From: Punica granatum
Lineage: Eukaryota > Streptophyta > Magnoliopsida > Myrtales > Lythraceae
Direction of reading: 5' to 3'
Assembly: GCF_007655135.1 (NCBI RefSeq)
Contig: NC_045132.1
Span: forward strand, 25,414,354-25,478,353
Length of the DNA stretch: 64,000 bases
The position numbers and the translations under genes were made by a program. Of this stretch, positions 34,922 to 46,800 are shown one piece after another. Every line of letters starts with the position of its first letter. Positions within the stretch are counted from its first letter, which is position 1. The notes under the pieces are model-generated. The model searched no databases, was not told the DNA's origin, and saw only the letters and a list, made by a program, of their open reading frames with translations.

Positions 34922-36570
34922 GACATGAATGGAATGGATGTAAGGTCACCGGTACTCTGTTTGGACCTTCTTCAAGCGGGCAGCTTTGGTCTGCTTTTCA
35001 AAGTCTCAGATGACGATGGGGATAGATTTGCTACGTTCGCGAGCAGGACAGGAGTCGGACAGTATCGTCGGCATGGACCACTGGGGCCCACACGTCGATC
35101 ACGACATTCAACACATCACCAGCGGGTAGATGGATGATTGATGGATGGCGTAGTGTGCGGTTCGAGTGATCAGCCGCAGAGAATCATCCGTTGACTTTTT
35201 GAAGATTCCGGGGACTTATGTCCTATTTGCTCGTTGGACGGGCAAAAGATGAAGGGATAAATTAAAAATCTATCCAAGTTTCTAATTATTACATTATTAA
35301 AAGAAGTATAGTCATATATCTTTGCTAAAATAGGACTGTTGACTGTTCACTCTTCATCAATTTTCAATATTTTTTCTCAATATTTCAGCAACACGTGATC
35401 ATATAAATCTTAAGTCAACGCAAAAATTATGAATATACTTTAAATTGGAATTTGATTTTATTTGGTTTTAAAATTAAAATCTTACTCAGCCCAACCCTGT
35501 CATATTTTTCATTAAATTTAACAATATAATCATTATTTTTTATTTTTTTCTAATTTAATAATAAATTTTCTCACATATTTTTTCTAATCATTTTTATAAT
35601 TAATTTTTTAATAATAAATTTCTCATATACTTTTACATATATATTCTCGCATATCAAAATATTTGTCAACAATTACAATCGTTCACAAGATCAAGATAAG
35701 TAGGCTTATTATCCAACTCCAAAAAGACTTAGGTACCACTGCATATTACAAAGAAACAAATACTACAACTAATAGTCGCTTACAATCTGGATTTTGGATC
35801 TATAAAATAATAATTTGAAGGGGTATAATTTAACACCAACATCAAATAACTGTAATTGATAGTTTTAGGTCACAAAAGACACGATGAGTCATATTATAGC
35901 AAAATTTTGAAACCACGGACTTTTCTTTGCAATAATTGAAACATTGAGATAGATTTCTAATTTGCTGCCAAGGTTGGGGCTTTTGTGTAATCATCCCAAA
36001 AATAAGTAAATAATTAACTAAAAATCAACCTCGTGAGTTGATATGAACACCGTTGATAGGTGATTCAATCTCGTACTCTGATGTGATTAGTGATTATTGC
36101 TTGGCACGACAGTGATAGTGCCTCGACGCTAAATAATGCACCAAACTAACAAGACGCCGGAGCCCGTTCGAGTTATCATTCTCACTGGTTATTTATATTG
36201 ATAAAATTAAGAACGATCCGCGTCCTGGCACGGTTTGTTCCAAGAACACCCTTCTCCTAGACGAAGCAAACCAGTTTCACTCACTCTCTCACTCACTCAC
36301 ACCACCTTCCTTCCTTTTTCTCTCCTCGTCCCTAACACAACCGAAAAAAGAAGTCTTAGCTATATACACAATCCAACTCAAGACTTCTTGGCAGTTCGAC
36401 TTCAAACTGACGCCATCCGCTCTCACTGCTATGCGGCCCGTCAAGTCCATATAAAAGTTTGCTACCACAGGAGACGGTTTCTTCCCAGCAAGTTCTGTTT
36501 TTTTCCTTTTTTAGATTTCTAGTAGTTTTAGCCCCTGAGAAGGAGAGAATCCTTCCAGGGGAGTCTTTCT
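34922..36570. other. Region upstream of PYD2-B up to the exonuclease gene 3' end
   Basis: Begins with the duplicated PYD2 promoter block (to about 35,225, W-box core TTGAC at 35191-35195). About 750 bp of very AT-rich sequence absent from unit 1 follows, then the end of unit 2 (to 36,190) and the 3' flank of the minus-strand exonuclease gene. No gene seen. Confidence 0.5.
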
Positions 36571-39500
36571 TTAAGGGGTGGCCCACTCGAAGTAATGGCA
36601 CACAGCCCCTCGAGCAGTAGTCCACTTCCCGCACCCGAAGAAAGAGCTTCCATGCTTCGGCCCAGGCTTTCTGACCACCCTCTTGCTGCTCTTGACACCG
36701 CAGTAACAGTATATTTCTCGCTCCTTAGGAGGGTCTGTTTGAATTGGCAGGAAATGGAGGGAGGGCATAAACGGGTGCTGGGCAGCCAACTTTGGTGATT
36801 GCTGAGGAGGCCGTGCAGTAGGGTGGAACTCGGGAGAAGCACAGACAAGCGAGTTGGTGATGGTGAACTTGAACCCACGTTGCATAAGATGGGCCAGGAG
36901 GTGGGCTGTGTTCTTGGCATCGTCGAGCCCACAGTGGGCCCGTCCCTCCCACACCAGTCCTGCCAGCTGCACAGCTTCCTTTAGGTTGCACCTCACCCCA
37001 CCAAACACCTCATGGAACGGAACCTTAAGATTTATCCATCTAGAAAATAATTAAAGCCAAAGACATTACTCCACGAGCAAAAACTATCACAGCACGGCAA
37101 TACTGAAAAATCCTAATCGTCATCTCAGGCTTGGTAATCCTACACATGGGAAAACCATCCTGCAGGTTTAGGGACATCCCCATACGTTAACCATCCCAAA
37201 ACAATCTAGGAGTCAAAAACATTCCTGTATGTCAGCATTTTCGGGAACCGGGGGAACGTAACATAACCAGTACCAAGTGCCTACTACAAAACTTTCAGAC
37301 GAGCCGTCAAAAGGCTCTCAGAAAAAAATATGCAAGAAATTTATATGGAGATGTTTAGACAGAGTACCAGTCAGCCTACCTGTTAAAATATGGTGGCTTC
37401 CGGATCTTCTTGAATCGACACTCCGACTCCAGCATCACCCGGCAGTCCCAGTTTGACCATGTCACAACAGCAAAGTTGGTCTGTTTGATGCCTTTCTCTT
37501 CAAGCCATTTATCATGCATAAGAAGAGCATCACTTAGAAGAACACCTTTTTCCACCTGAAGTCAATGAGCTCCATAAGAACTAGCTTAAATACCAACTAC
37601 TGATACCTCATAGCAGAAACAATCCATTCTCAACAAAAAGTTACAAAACCAATTACATTCCCTTAAGCACTCACCATTAACATTTTGAAATGATCTTTTC
37701 CATACTATCGAAGTTCCTCACATTTGTTTTGGCCCCATAAACTCTCAAATTGACTGGAATATTCGATTTTTCCCGAATTAATTAATATGATATCGATTGA
37801 TTGAAAAATTTGTAGACTACAAATATGAACAGAGAATGGTTCATTCTGAACTAAGTCAGCAATGGGAAATTTGTTTGTTGTATTCTTATTTAGTTGAGGG
37901 AGGAGCTGAGGACACAATCTCCTTCAGCCAATCATTTGGGATCCCTAAATTGCCAGGCTACGATCTCTACTACAGTTACACTTACTTCCATTTGCTAGAA
38001 AAAGGTATATTAATAGGACTTCATGCAAATTTAATAACATTTTCTATGTGTTGAAAGCAATTATTTGTGCAGATGTAATTGCATTGATCGCACAACCGAA
38101 ATAACAAAGGCATTACTTGCCCCCAAATAAATGTAATGGTGATACTAATTGTACCAAAAATCCTGCATGAGAGAAAATCAAAGTGTTTTAATCATTAATC
38201 ATTTGAAACCAGCACATGACGTTTAAGCAACAAACTAGTCATCCATGAAAGTTAAATCTATGATCATAATGCCGTCAAACGATAATGTGAGGAAGATTTT
38301 AGGAAAATGATTCTCGTCAAATCAAAGACCCTCTCATGGTTTATCCAAGATTTACCTGATTTTGCTGGATCCCCGTAAGCTCCTTACAGAAATCACTCAG
38401 ATGCTGATTGTAAGTGGGCCGCACATATATCTGAAAACAATCCTCAAGCTGACCAGTTGAGCTATTCACTAGCACTGATGGGAACTCAATAATCTCCTGT
38501 GGATGGGGGTTCCTATCTCTGTCACAGGTAGCCTCAAAATCTATCACAACAAAATACTGGAACTCCTGCAAATGGTTGGTTTCTTGCTGGTAACTCTGGG
38601 GAGATGAGGCCACCTTGAATGGCATATACTGGAACCGGTTCTCAATGGGAAAACCATACTCATAATTAAAGGGATAGTAGTGAGCTTCAAACGCGTATAA
38701 GTGGTTCTGTTGTGCTTTCTGAAGCTCAGGGTAGAAAGCAGCACGTACTTCAACTTCGTGCTGATGAACCGGCCTTCGATACGCTTCAAAAGGAGGCACA
38801 GAGGACATTCGGCTGATTTTCCCATTGGGCGCAGCTGACCCGCCTCCTAAGTGGGCAGCTGTATCATCTTTAGCCTCAAAAAACCCTTGTAGATAATTCC
38901 CCCCTCTATATTGCAGGTTATGTGGGAGGAGATTACTCTGGAGGCATCCTACTGATGCCTCACAGTACTTCTGCATTGGTCCTGAACCAAAAGTTAAAAG
39001 TTCGCAATTAAATCAAAGAGAAAACCTCGACTTTGGATAGAAAATCGGAGTTCAAGCAATAAAAGGATTTGAAGTGTAGGAAAAGTGCATTGCATGCAAG
39101 AAAAAGACCAGCTCCAGTTTGTTAATAAACAACTGACCAAACCATTCACTAGCATCTTCTTGCAATTTTATTTTTTTTAATAATAGTTATTTGTTTTAGT
39201 TCTACAAAGCTTGAGTTGCATTTTCAATTAGCTGTCCTTACGAAGGCAAACTATTGTGCATTACTTCAATTCCTAATAAGGAAGAGAAAGTTCATCAAAA
39301 ACCACGGCAACACAGATGTTCAAATAGATAATGAGAACTGATGCAGCCTTCAGAAGGATAGAGTTCATATAACTGTATTAAACAGCATCTCATAGAGGCA
39401 GGGAGTGGTTCATTGTTGACACAAACATAAATCTAGGCTAAATGGGGATGTAGTTTCTCCCTTATGGAAGTGTAAGATCTCCTTCATGTTAATTAATCCT

Positions 39501-40804
39501 CTTGAATCAATATTAAGATGTTCCATACGAGAATACACCTTACGGCCTGATCCATTGACTCTTTAACCAGAAAGGGCTGTAATAAGAGATGGTTCAAAAA
39601 CTAGCTTTTAAGTGAAGAGGAGGGCTCTTAGGGAAAAATTATTTACTGTCATCTTCACAGTTAACACTCACAGGTCTACTCGGCTCCCAAGAAGCACCGC
39701 TAAACCGGGCAACCATTTGTGACAATGGGGACATCTTTTAGGTGACCCAAAGCAGAAGTTGGTACTTTAGACCTTTAAACAATTTAACAACAACATTTGG
39801 TGTATAAGCAAAGACTCTATGCCCCAGACTGGAAGAACTTGTAAAGGAAACCATTTTTATCCATCTTTTCCTGCATCCTCTCCAATATCTCATGGATTCA
39901 ACATACAATCCAGAATCTTAGAGACAAATCTATAACTATATGAAACTCTTATCTATATTGCAATGATCATATAGTAGGACATAAAGCAAAGCTCAATGGC
40001 AACAGGAATGACGCTGAAAGATTCAAACTCCAGCTACACTGCAATAATCACATATCACTCAACAGGACATGGGTGCAAGGGCAAGAGAATGCTGTATACA
40101 GATTCAAGCCTGGACCACAAAAACTTACCAAATTCAAACCTAATTTAAATAGGAAACGAGTTCTGCTGATAAATGGAAGCCTGAGCTGTGAATGGTGCGA
40201 CAATCGACTTTAGTTCATTTGACCTAATAAAGAAATAACGATGGCTATGCAGCTAAAATAGTCATCACATTAATCAGCGAACTATCCTCCAATCTTTTGG
40301 GGGGGGGGGGGGGCATCTAATCTTCTCACCCGAAGCAGTCGAGGGGGGGCAAAAGAATTTACTACAACACTAGGAAGAAACAATCTCGACGGAAAGCCCG
40401 GTCTTCAATATCACACTCGAGGCTCCAAACACCTAAATAAATTCCTAAGAGCCCATCAGCAATAATCGGTAGCACCAATCACGCACAGAATTATACAATC
40501 CCAGAACTGGGAATGACAGTCTCGACGACAAAGACAGCTCAAACTCCAACACGAGGTTTCTTCGCAGAATCGGACTGTGACTCAAACAGCAGCGCAGTTC
40601 AACTCCAAAATTGGCACAATACAGACCGACAGGGACACAAGTTGACGACTCCACGCAAAAACTGAACCACTCTGATTCAACAAAGGCAGCTCGTATTGCC
40701 CCCCCCCCCCCCCAAATGGCCAACTAACCCCGAAGCCCAGCCGAGCAGAACCCAGAAATCGAAATTCAACAAAAGGGCGTACCTTTATCTTCAAGGGCAG
40801 TCAT
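36571..40804 (-). CDS. ERI1-like 3'-5' exoribonuclease with C-terminal GRF zinc finger
   Basis: DEDDh-family exonuclease related to ERI1, whose animal and yeast members trim small RNAs, histone mRNA and 5.8S rRNA. Minus-strand exons in coding order: 40804-40783, 38981-38356, 37555-37380, 37039-36571; 430 residues. Exon 1 codes only MTALEDK plus one base; intron 1 is 1.8 kb. Residues 10-145 look disordered and variable. Exonuclease domain about 150-335: Exo I DFEATCDRDRNP (Asp155/Glu157), EFPSVLVNS, Exo II in TWSNWDCRVML, Exo III HCGLDDAKN. After a Pro/Ser linker a GRF-type zinc finger (about 385-426) has CYCG, FFGCG, and C and H in GAVCHYFEWA. Catalytic acids are intact. The plant target RNA is unknown to me, and I cannot name an exact Arabidopsis orthologue. 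Confidence 0.88.
40299..40313. repeat. G15 homopolymer in exonuclease gene intron 1
   Basis: Fifteen uninterrupted G on the plus strand, 386 bp left of an equal C15 run. Such tracts are rare in AT-rich plant introns and are prone to length change. Confidence 0.9.
40699..40713. repeat. C15 homopolymer in exonuclease gene intron 1
   Basis: Fifteen uninterrupted C on the plus strand, about 70 bp from the exon 1 donor. It is the inverted partner of the G15 run, so the minus-strand transcript would carry G15 near its 5' splice site. Confidence 0.9.
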
Positions 40805-41966
40805 GATCTTGGATTCCCGGGCGCATCAGATCTCCTTCTTCCAAGCTATCATCACACCTGACGAAATCGAAACCGCCACAGACAGAGCAAAAGAGAACAA
40901 AAAAGGAGTCAATCTCCGGAGGGGGAAAAGGAAAAGCAAGAAACCGAAACAGGAAAACAGTATCTATGTCGGGTGGCATGAATGAATTCAACGCATCTCT
41001 GCTTACATGCTGTGTCCGATTGACAGAGGAGAGGATTCTCGGTGGTGACAGGGGAGGAGGAAGGAAGGAAGGAAGGAAAGGTAAGGACTGATCATGCGAG
41101 GGCAAAACTGTTTTGCGGCAAAGTTTTTTTTATATAATATTATTATTATTGCGGCGAAAAAAGGGAAATTGATTTAATTCGAGAAATAAAATATAATGAT
41201 ATCGATGGGGGAGAGAGAGAGAGAGGGAGAGGGAAGAGTAGACACCACGTAACTGCCTTTTCTTCTTTTTTTATTTTCCGTAATATTTTCCGTATATTTA
41301 TTTTTCCCGATTTAATCGATTAATATTAATTCCCTTATCGGTTACTGTGGGTGGGGAGATACTGCACTGCGCCGCATGTGCTAGAAGATAGCGTGCACCA
41401 GGGGCCACTAGGGTTCCTCCACGTGTCCTCCCAAAATTATTGGTCGGATTTTTCTTTTTGGCAGTAATATATGGCAAATTTATTTATTTTTCAATTACAG
41501 ACGATGCATATAATTAGGATTACGGTAAATATGGGGACATAAGTCTCGCTCACGAATGGACTAAAAGAAAGTTTAGGTCGATGCCATAGCGCACCAAACC
41601 CCTTTCATGGAAAAATATTTATCTGAATATTTATTTTTTGTTAAGATACGAGTTGTTTTTAATCTATATCGACTGAAATTAATACGCACTCCTACATTAG
41701 CTTGGCCAAGTTCATCAGCTATTAATAAAGCTTGTGTCTGTCGTCGTTTTCCATGCAAGAATTATAATTTGATTTGCTATGGCCTTTGGCATCCATGCAT
41801 GTGATTATCCAATATTAAAATTGTGGATTCTACCATTTTCAATGTGCCCGTGAATTTGAATTTTGGGGTACTCACCAAACCTTTCTAATAATTTGGAGAT
41901 TGAACGGTCGGATATGAAAATTCGTCCATTCAGCATTTGTTTTCCAATTTTGGGAGTGGCCTATCT

Positions 41967-42305
41967 TTGACGTATTGTGTGTTTTTTTTAATGAATAAAG
42001 CATATAGATGATATTAATATGGAGTGACGAATACAAAAGAAATAAGATTCAAATACCTTTCAAAAGTACTGAACGAATGAAAATCTGACCTTGCATCAAA
42101 TTGGCTTAAGTCATGGGTAAGAGTATTCTCAGATCTAGGAATCCAATAGCAAAATAAATCCGAGAAAACATTAAGAGTTGATAAGATGTCAGAAACTATA
42201 CTCCTAATTTTCCACGGAAAAATATGTGGGTGCAAATGGCCTCTATAAGTAACAAAGCATCGCAACGTAGCCATATCTTCGATAGTCCTCATTGACGTAT
42301 TGTGT
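41967..42305 (-). mobile_element. 5'-truncated LINE-like insertion with 14-bp target-site duplication
   Basis: The 14-mer TTGACGTATTGTGT occurs at 41967-41980 and 42292-42305 and flanks about 311 bp. Read on the minus strand, the insert carries an open frame ending in FCYWIPRSENTLTHDLSQF, which resembles the C-terminal RNase H-like region of plant non-LTR reverse transcriptases (pattern F-W-x-P-R-x-x-N-x-x-A-H). It ends in an A-rich tail (T run at 41982-41989 on the plus strand). Truncated 5' end, poly-A tail and direct repeats together fit target-primed reverse transcription. Confidence 0.65.
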
Positions 42306-42689
42306 TATAAGTATGGTGTTCTCATTAATTTTAGAAGTCAATTTTGCAAGAATGATGTGTGTTTATTTTCTAAAAAATATTCAACTCAACTCCACTTTTC
42401 TTCAATTCAACATTACAATCATTACTTTTTTTATTTTTTAAATTTTTTTAACAATTCAATTCAATTTTTAATATTAAATTATCTCAACTATTTATTACTT
42501 TTTCACAATTTAACAACACAATCATTACTTTCTCTCAATTATTTATTACTTTTTCATACTTTTTCTTATAATTCAACAATACAATCATCACAAACCAATT
42601 AAAATCAAAACTCAACTCAACTCAACTATAAATCCAAACGCACTCTGAATTTGTGAGAATTTTTTGATGTGAACCTAAGTATTCAGAAA

Positions 42690-42860
42690 ATTCATTAGGC
42701 CCCAACTAGTTCAATTAAGCCGGGTTGGCCCACTAAGAGAAAAATATCTCACAACGTAGATTGTTTATATTCACAAAAACTCGAATCCGAAACCTCACTT
42801 AAGCGGAATAAGCGCTGAACCGGTTGAACCAATCCACGTTGGTTGAATGAGCGAGATTTA
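42690..42860. repeat. Dispersed repeat member (relative at 51,826-51,930)
   Basis: Shares CACTAAG, a CTCA-AACGT block, TTTATATTCACAAAAACTCG-like sequence and CGAATCCGAAAC with the region near 51,870-51,930, in the same order. Probably relics of one transposon family; no ends are visible. Confidence 0.4.
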
Positions 42861-43877
42861 GTTGAACAAGTTTTTAATGGGCACATATATCACGTGTTGT
42901 CAAACTCCTTGTCCATCACTATCAATATAGCTCACTTTCATGAGGGAGGTTGATCACGATGTCTTACGATATTTCTAAATTGTGCAATATGCCATCCATT
43001 GTGACTACGATTGTTTCAAAGATCGTCCCATGCGCGAGAGTTTGTTTAATCGCGTCATATTTACAGATATATCGGTCGCAATTAAGCTTTGAAAAGTTAT
43101 TTACCAGTGCATTGATCATACTTATGCTCTGGAAAGGTGTGTTGCTTTTTTTTTTTTTCCTGAGAAAAGAAAGTTAAATTTGTTCCTCTGCATCTTTGAA
43201 CTCATCATAATATTGATTGATAATAACATTTACAGCACTTCACGCCGCGTATTCACGAAACATTTCAAATACGAGTTTGTCGATGCATCTTCGCTGAAAG
43301 GATCCAATCGAAGTATCATTCTTGATTCCTAATATCTCGATGTACTCTGTTCAACAAAGAAATTAGAATATGACATTCACATCAATTTATATCAATTAAA
43401 AATGCATGCACACTTTTGTTTTTGGTCACGAGATAATCGGTAAGAAGCTTTGCAAAATGCAAAGTTTCTTTCTGCAATCATATAATAATATTGTATTTAT
43501 CATCCAGATTTAATTATTCTTGAATCACAAAAAAGAAAAATAAGCACTTAGAGGTGAAAAGGAAATATTAGTGACAATCAGTCAAAATTAAGAAGGCTAA
43601 AAAGTATGGGAACTTTTCTGAAAAATCTTCAAAGGATATATTTGAGAAAAGTACAAAACTTCATGCCCTCATCCGAGATTAACGCAAAAATAGTGAGCAA
43701 ACAAAAAGTGGAGCCGGGAAATAAACGGAGGGCCGGAGGGAGAAGAGGGAAGGGAAATAAGCGCGCGTCCGCCGGCAGCAGTCAGCAGTAGCAATCGAGC
43801 CGCCGCCCGGGAGATTCTTCGAGTCGTGCTTGGATCTTGCTCCGGCCCCGATTAAGCTGAAGCTCTGGAGCGTCCCA

Positions 43878-46800
43878 ATGGAGCGACCAGTAGGTTTCGA
43901 GGAGGAGGGAGCAGCAGCACCGGGATCCGCCGCCCCGGAGGAGTTGCCGCCGGCGCAGTCCGTCTTGAACTTCAGGACCGTGCCCTGGCTGAGCTGGGAC
44001 GAGTGGGACCACGTGAGGTTCTCCCTCTTCTCGTCTTCTCCGGACGCCATTGAAGCTGCGCTCATCAGAGTAAGCAACGGAATCTCGCTGTCGATTACGT
44101 ATTATCTTCGAGCTCTGGTTCTAGTGTATGATAGCTTGGCGTTCTCGTTCGGGATTGCAGATATCGACATGGAGAAGCAGGGGATGTATTCCACCGCTGA
44201 TTGAAGTTACTGCTGATTTCGTTGTAGGTCAGCAGATGGATCCTTTCTTCAGGTAACTACTTCCCTGCAACTCGGTAGCGCTATGCTTGAGGAAAACAAA
44301 ACACTCATTAACGGATTGTTTTCGATAATAGTGAGAAAGCTGAGATAGCAAATCGGCATCAGAAGAGAATGTGCAAGTAAAAATCAGGAAGTAGGCAATG
44401 GAGTTGATATCTTTTTTTTTTCCACTGGAAGCAATAAAGTCAGTATTTTGGCTAGATATTAAGAATGGGCAGTCCATACTTGCTTGAAGAAAAGTTAATT
44501 ATGTGTAACCGGTGTAACCGGATTATGTTTTAAAACATATATAGCGGATAATAGTTTATGTGTTTACCATTATGAATCTTAATTCAGATTAATTTTCGTT
44601 TTGTCTACCACTGAGGCATGCTCTTGGTTTACCTCACTGATATACTTTTACTTACTTTAGGAAGGACCAAGATCAAGCTGCACCTTCTGGTTTAGATCAA
44701 ATTCTGGCTAATCTGTACTCCATGGCTGTTATGAGGTGAGAGATTTCCATAGCCCATTTCATGCACTATTCTTCCTTGCTATGCGCTGTGTATGATTCTT
44801 CTGTAGTTCTGGATGCCAATCGAACATAGAGCAAATATGCAATTTTTCTTCAGAGCCTAGAGTATCTGCCATTTTGTTTTTCAAGTGTTATTGGAACAGA
44901 ACATCGGAGATGTGTAGCTGCTAATGAGATGTATATTGGTGTTTATTAGAAAATACGTACATATATATATAATGAACTATTGCACAACGGTCGAAAGTTC
45001 TCATTATCGCCAAAATTATGTTCTTGACTGGTTTATGATGGCTTCCAGATTGAACATGAAAACCTTAATAAAAAATAATTGGTAAACCTGCTAGCCATGC
45101 TATTTCATCTTCAACCAAGTTGTGCTAGAGTGGTGGTAGCTTGTGCTAAAGAGTAGATTGGAAATTATTTTTTTTATTTTTTTCCCTCTCTTGTTTGGAA
45201 CAGCAACAAGAACAGAGATAGTTCTCACCTTTAATGTTCTTATTTCTAGGCTTGTCAATGCTGTTGTTGAGAAGACACGCAAAAAAAGAGAAACGTCAAT
45301 TGCAGAAGCAGCTGAGGAATATGATATTCCACGCATGCTGATTGATGTTCGTCATGGTGAGCGAGAGGTTCCTGTTAGAATTCTGTTCTCGTAGTGCTGT
45401 AAAATTAGGGTTCCCTACTGAGCATCCAAGTATTGCATTCCCTGTGTAGTGTTCCCCAGTATGGGACCTTAATTTTCCATCTTATGGCAGCTGCTATAGA
45501 AGCCTTATAGCATGTACCTAAACCACTTTGCCAGTAATATTTTTTCTGTCTTGGCATGATCCATATTTAAAATGATATTGTTTTGTTCCTGCTTTGCAGA
45601 CTGTTCTCATCGGGAACTCCCAGCACTTCCCCTGCTTCGTGAGGCCTCGCTTCAGGTCTTTCACTTCATATTCATGTCTATCAATTTTAGGATCCATTTC
45701 TTTTACCCAGAATCTCTGCTAATTTTAGGCTATCTTTATCCTTTTGCATTACTTTGTTGACATGTTTGGCTTCCTAACTTAGAGAAATTTCTACTATGCT
45801 TTTTTATTTATTTATTATTTTTTTTTTCTGACTAGATGTATTTTCATAATTTTGCTTGAAAGATTCTCCTTATAAATAAACTGTTGGCCATCAATAGGGG
45901 AGTTACGCCAAATTGGCCTTTTTAAGATAAAGATGTTGGAGTAACGAGAGACTCCGATTGGATTCTTCACTTTCTGCTGGAGATTAATTTCTCCAGAAGG
46001 ACCTTTTCACCATTCAATGGTTGCTGGGGGAAGAGGTGGAGTTAGTGATGTCCGCTCTGGTTTTTCTGTGGCTGCTGCTCGGCGAACTTTTTTTTTTTTT
46101 TTTTAATTTGCTCTCCAAAAACTAAACAAAGTACTTAAGATCCTAATTCTTATGGACCAAAGCTTGAGCATGTATCTAAAATAGAGTCCCTGACTTGTAA
46201 TCTGGTCATATCACCCAGGCCCTTGACTGGCTAAAGTCGTATTACTGGGACCCTCAGAAGCATGCACTTCCATCTCCTGTAAGAGGTACAAGAGAGAAAA
46301 TCGATTCTAAGCTTCGTGACCTGGCTTTACGCCGTTGTTCACTATCTGGGCACAGAAAGAAGAGTCGAGCAATTTTAAATGATCTCGTACTGCTATACAA
46401 TTCCTTCTCCTCGGAAGTAGTATCTTCATTGCTAGGATTGCTGCTGAAGGTTCTCCCTTCTTTCATCGATGATCCTCATCAAGAACGCCCCCGTGACCTT
46501 ATCCGGCAGAGCTCACTCTCTGAGTGGGGGACATTGATTACTCAGTTCTCCACTGCGGCACCAGACTTACTTTTGAACCTTCTACAGGAAATTCTTGATA
46601 AGATTGGAAGTCAGGAAGCAACCAGATATGAAACTGGTATGAAGCAATCCCCGCTACCCAGACCTGATTTAGTATTTGGTTCCAGTGAGAGAATGAAACA
46701 GCACTTCATTTGATCTTTATTGGGTCAAAAATTCTCTAGCTGACTATTCTTATCGATCCATCTTCCAGGAATCGATCTATTGTCGTCACCAGAAAATACA

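Larger units (their letters stand above)
30666..36190. repeat. Segmental tandem duplication, unit 2
   Basis: Unit 2 carries PYD2 copy B and directly abuts unit 1. Its right end keeps the block ATGCACCAAACTAACAAGA / GAGCCCG, matching ATGCACCGAATTAACAAGA / GAGCCCG in unit 1. It has about 750 bp of extra AT-rich sequence at about 35,236-35,995. Confidence 0.75.
40805..43877. other. Divergent intergenic region between exonuclease and LAS1 genes
   Basis: Contains the exonuclease leader and promoter (a GGAA/GA-rich tract at 41,059-41,079 and (GA)n at 41,211-41,228), a LINE-like insertion with target-site duplication (41,967-42,305), AT-rich low-complexity sequence with repeated ACAATCATTACTTT-like motifs (42,380-42,610), a dispersed repeat (42,690-42,860) and the LAS1 upstream region. 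No intact gene. Confidence 0.5.

Noticed and set aside
40445..40794. Minus-strand ORFs of 92 and 70 codons in exonuclease gene intron 1
   Set aside because: They read through the C15 run (poly-Gly) and match no family; splicing from exon 1 skips them.
44228..44252. Alternative short LAS1 exon 2 starting at the TAG before 44228
   Set aside because: It puts exon 3 in a frame with an early stop; the 44161-44252 exon keeps the frame and the conserved TWRSRG block.
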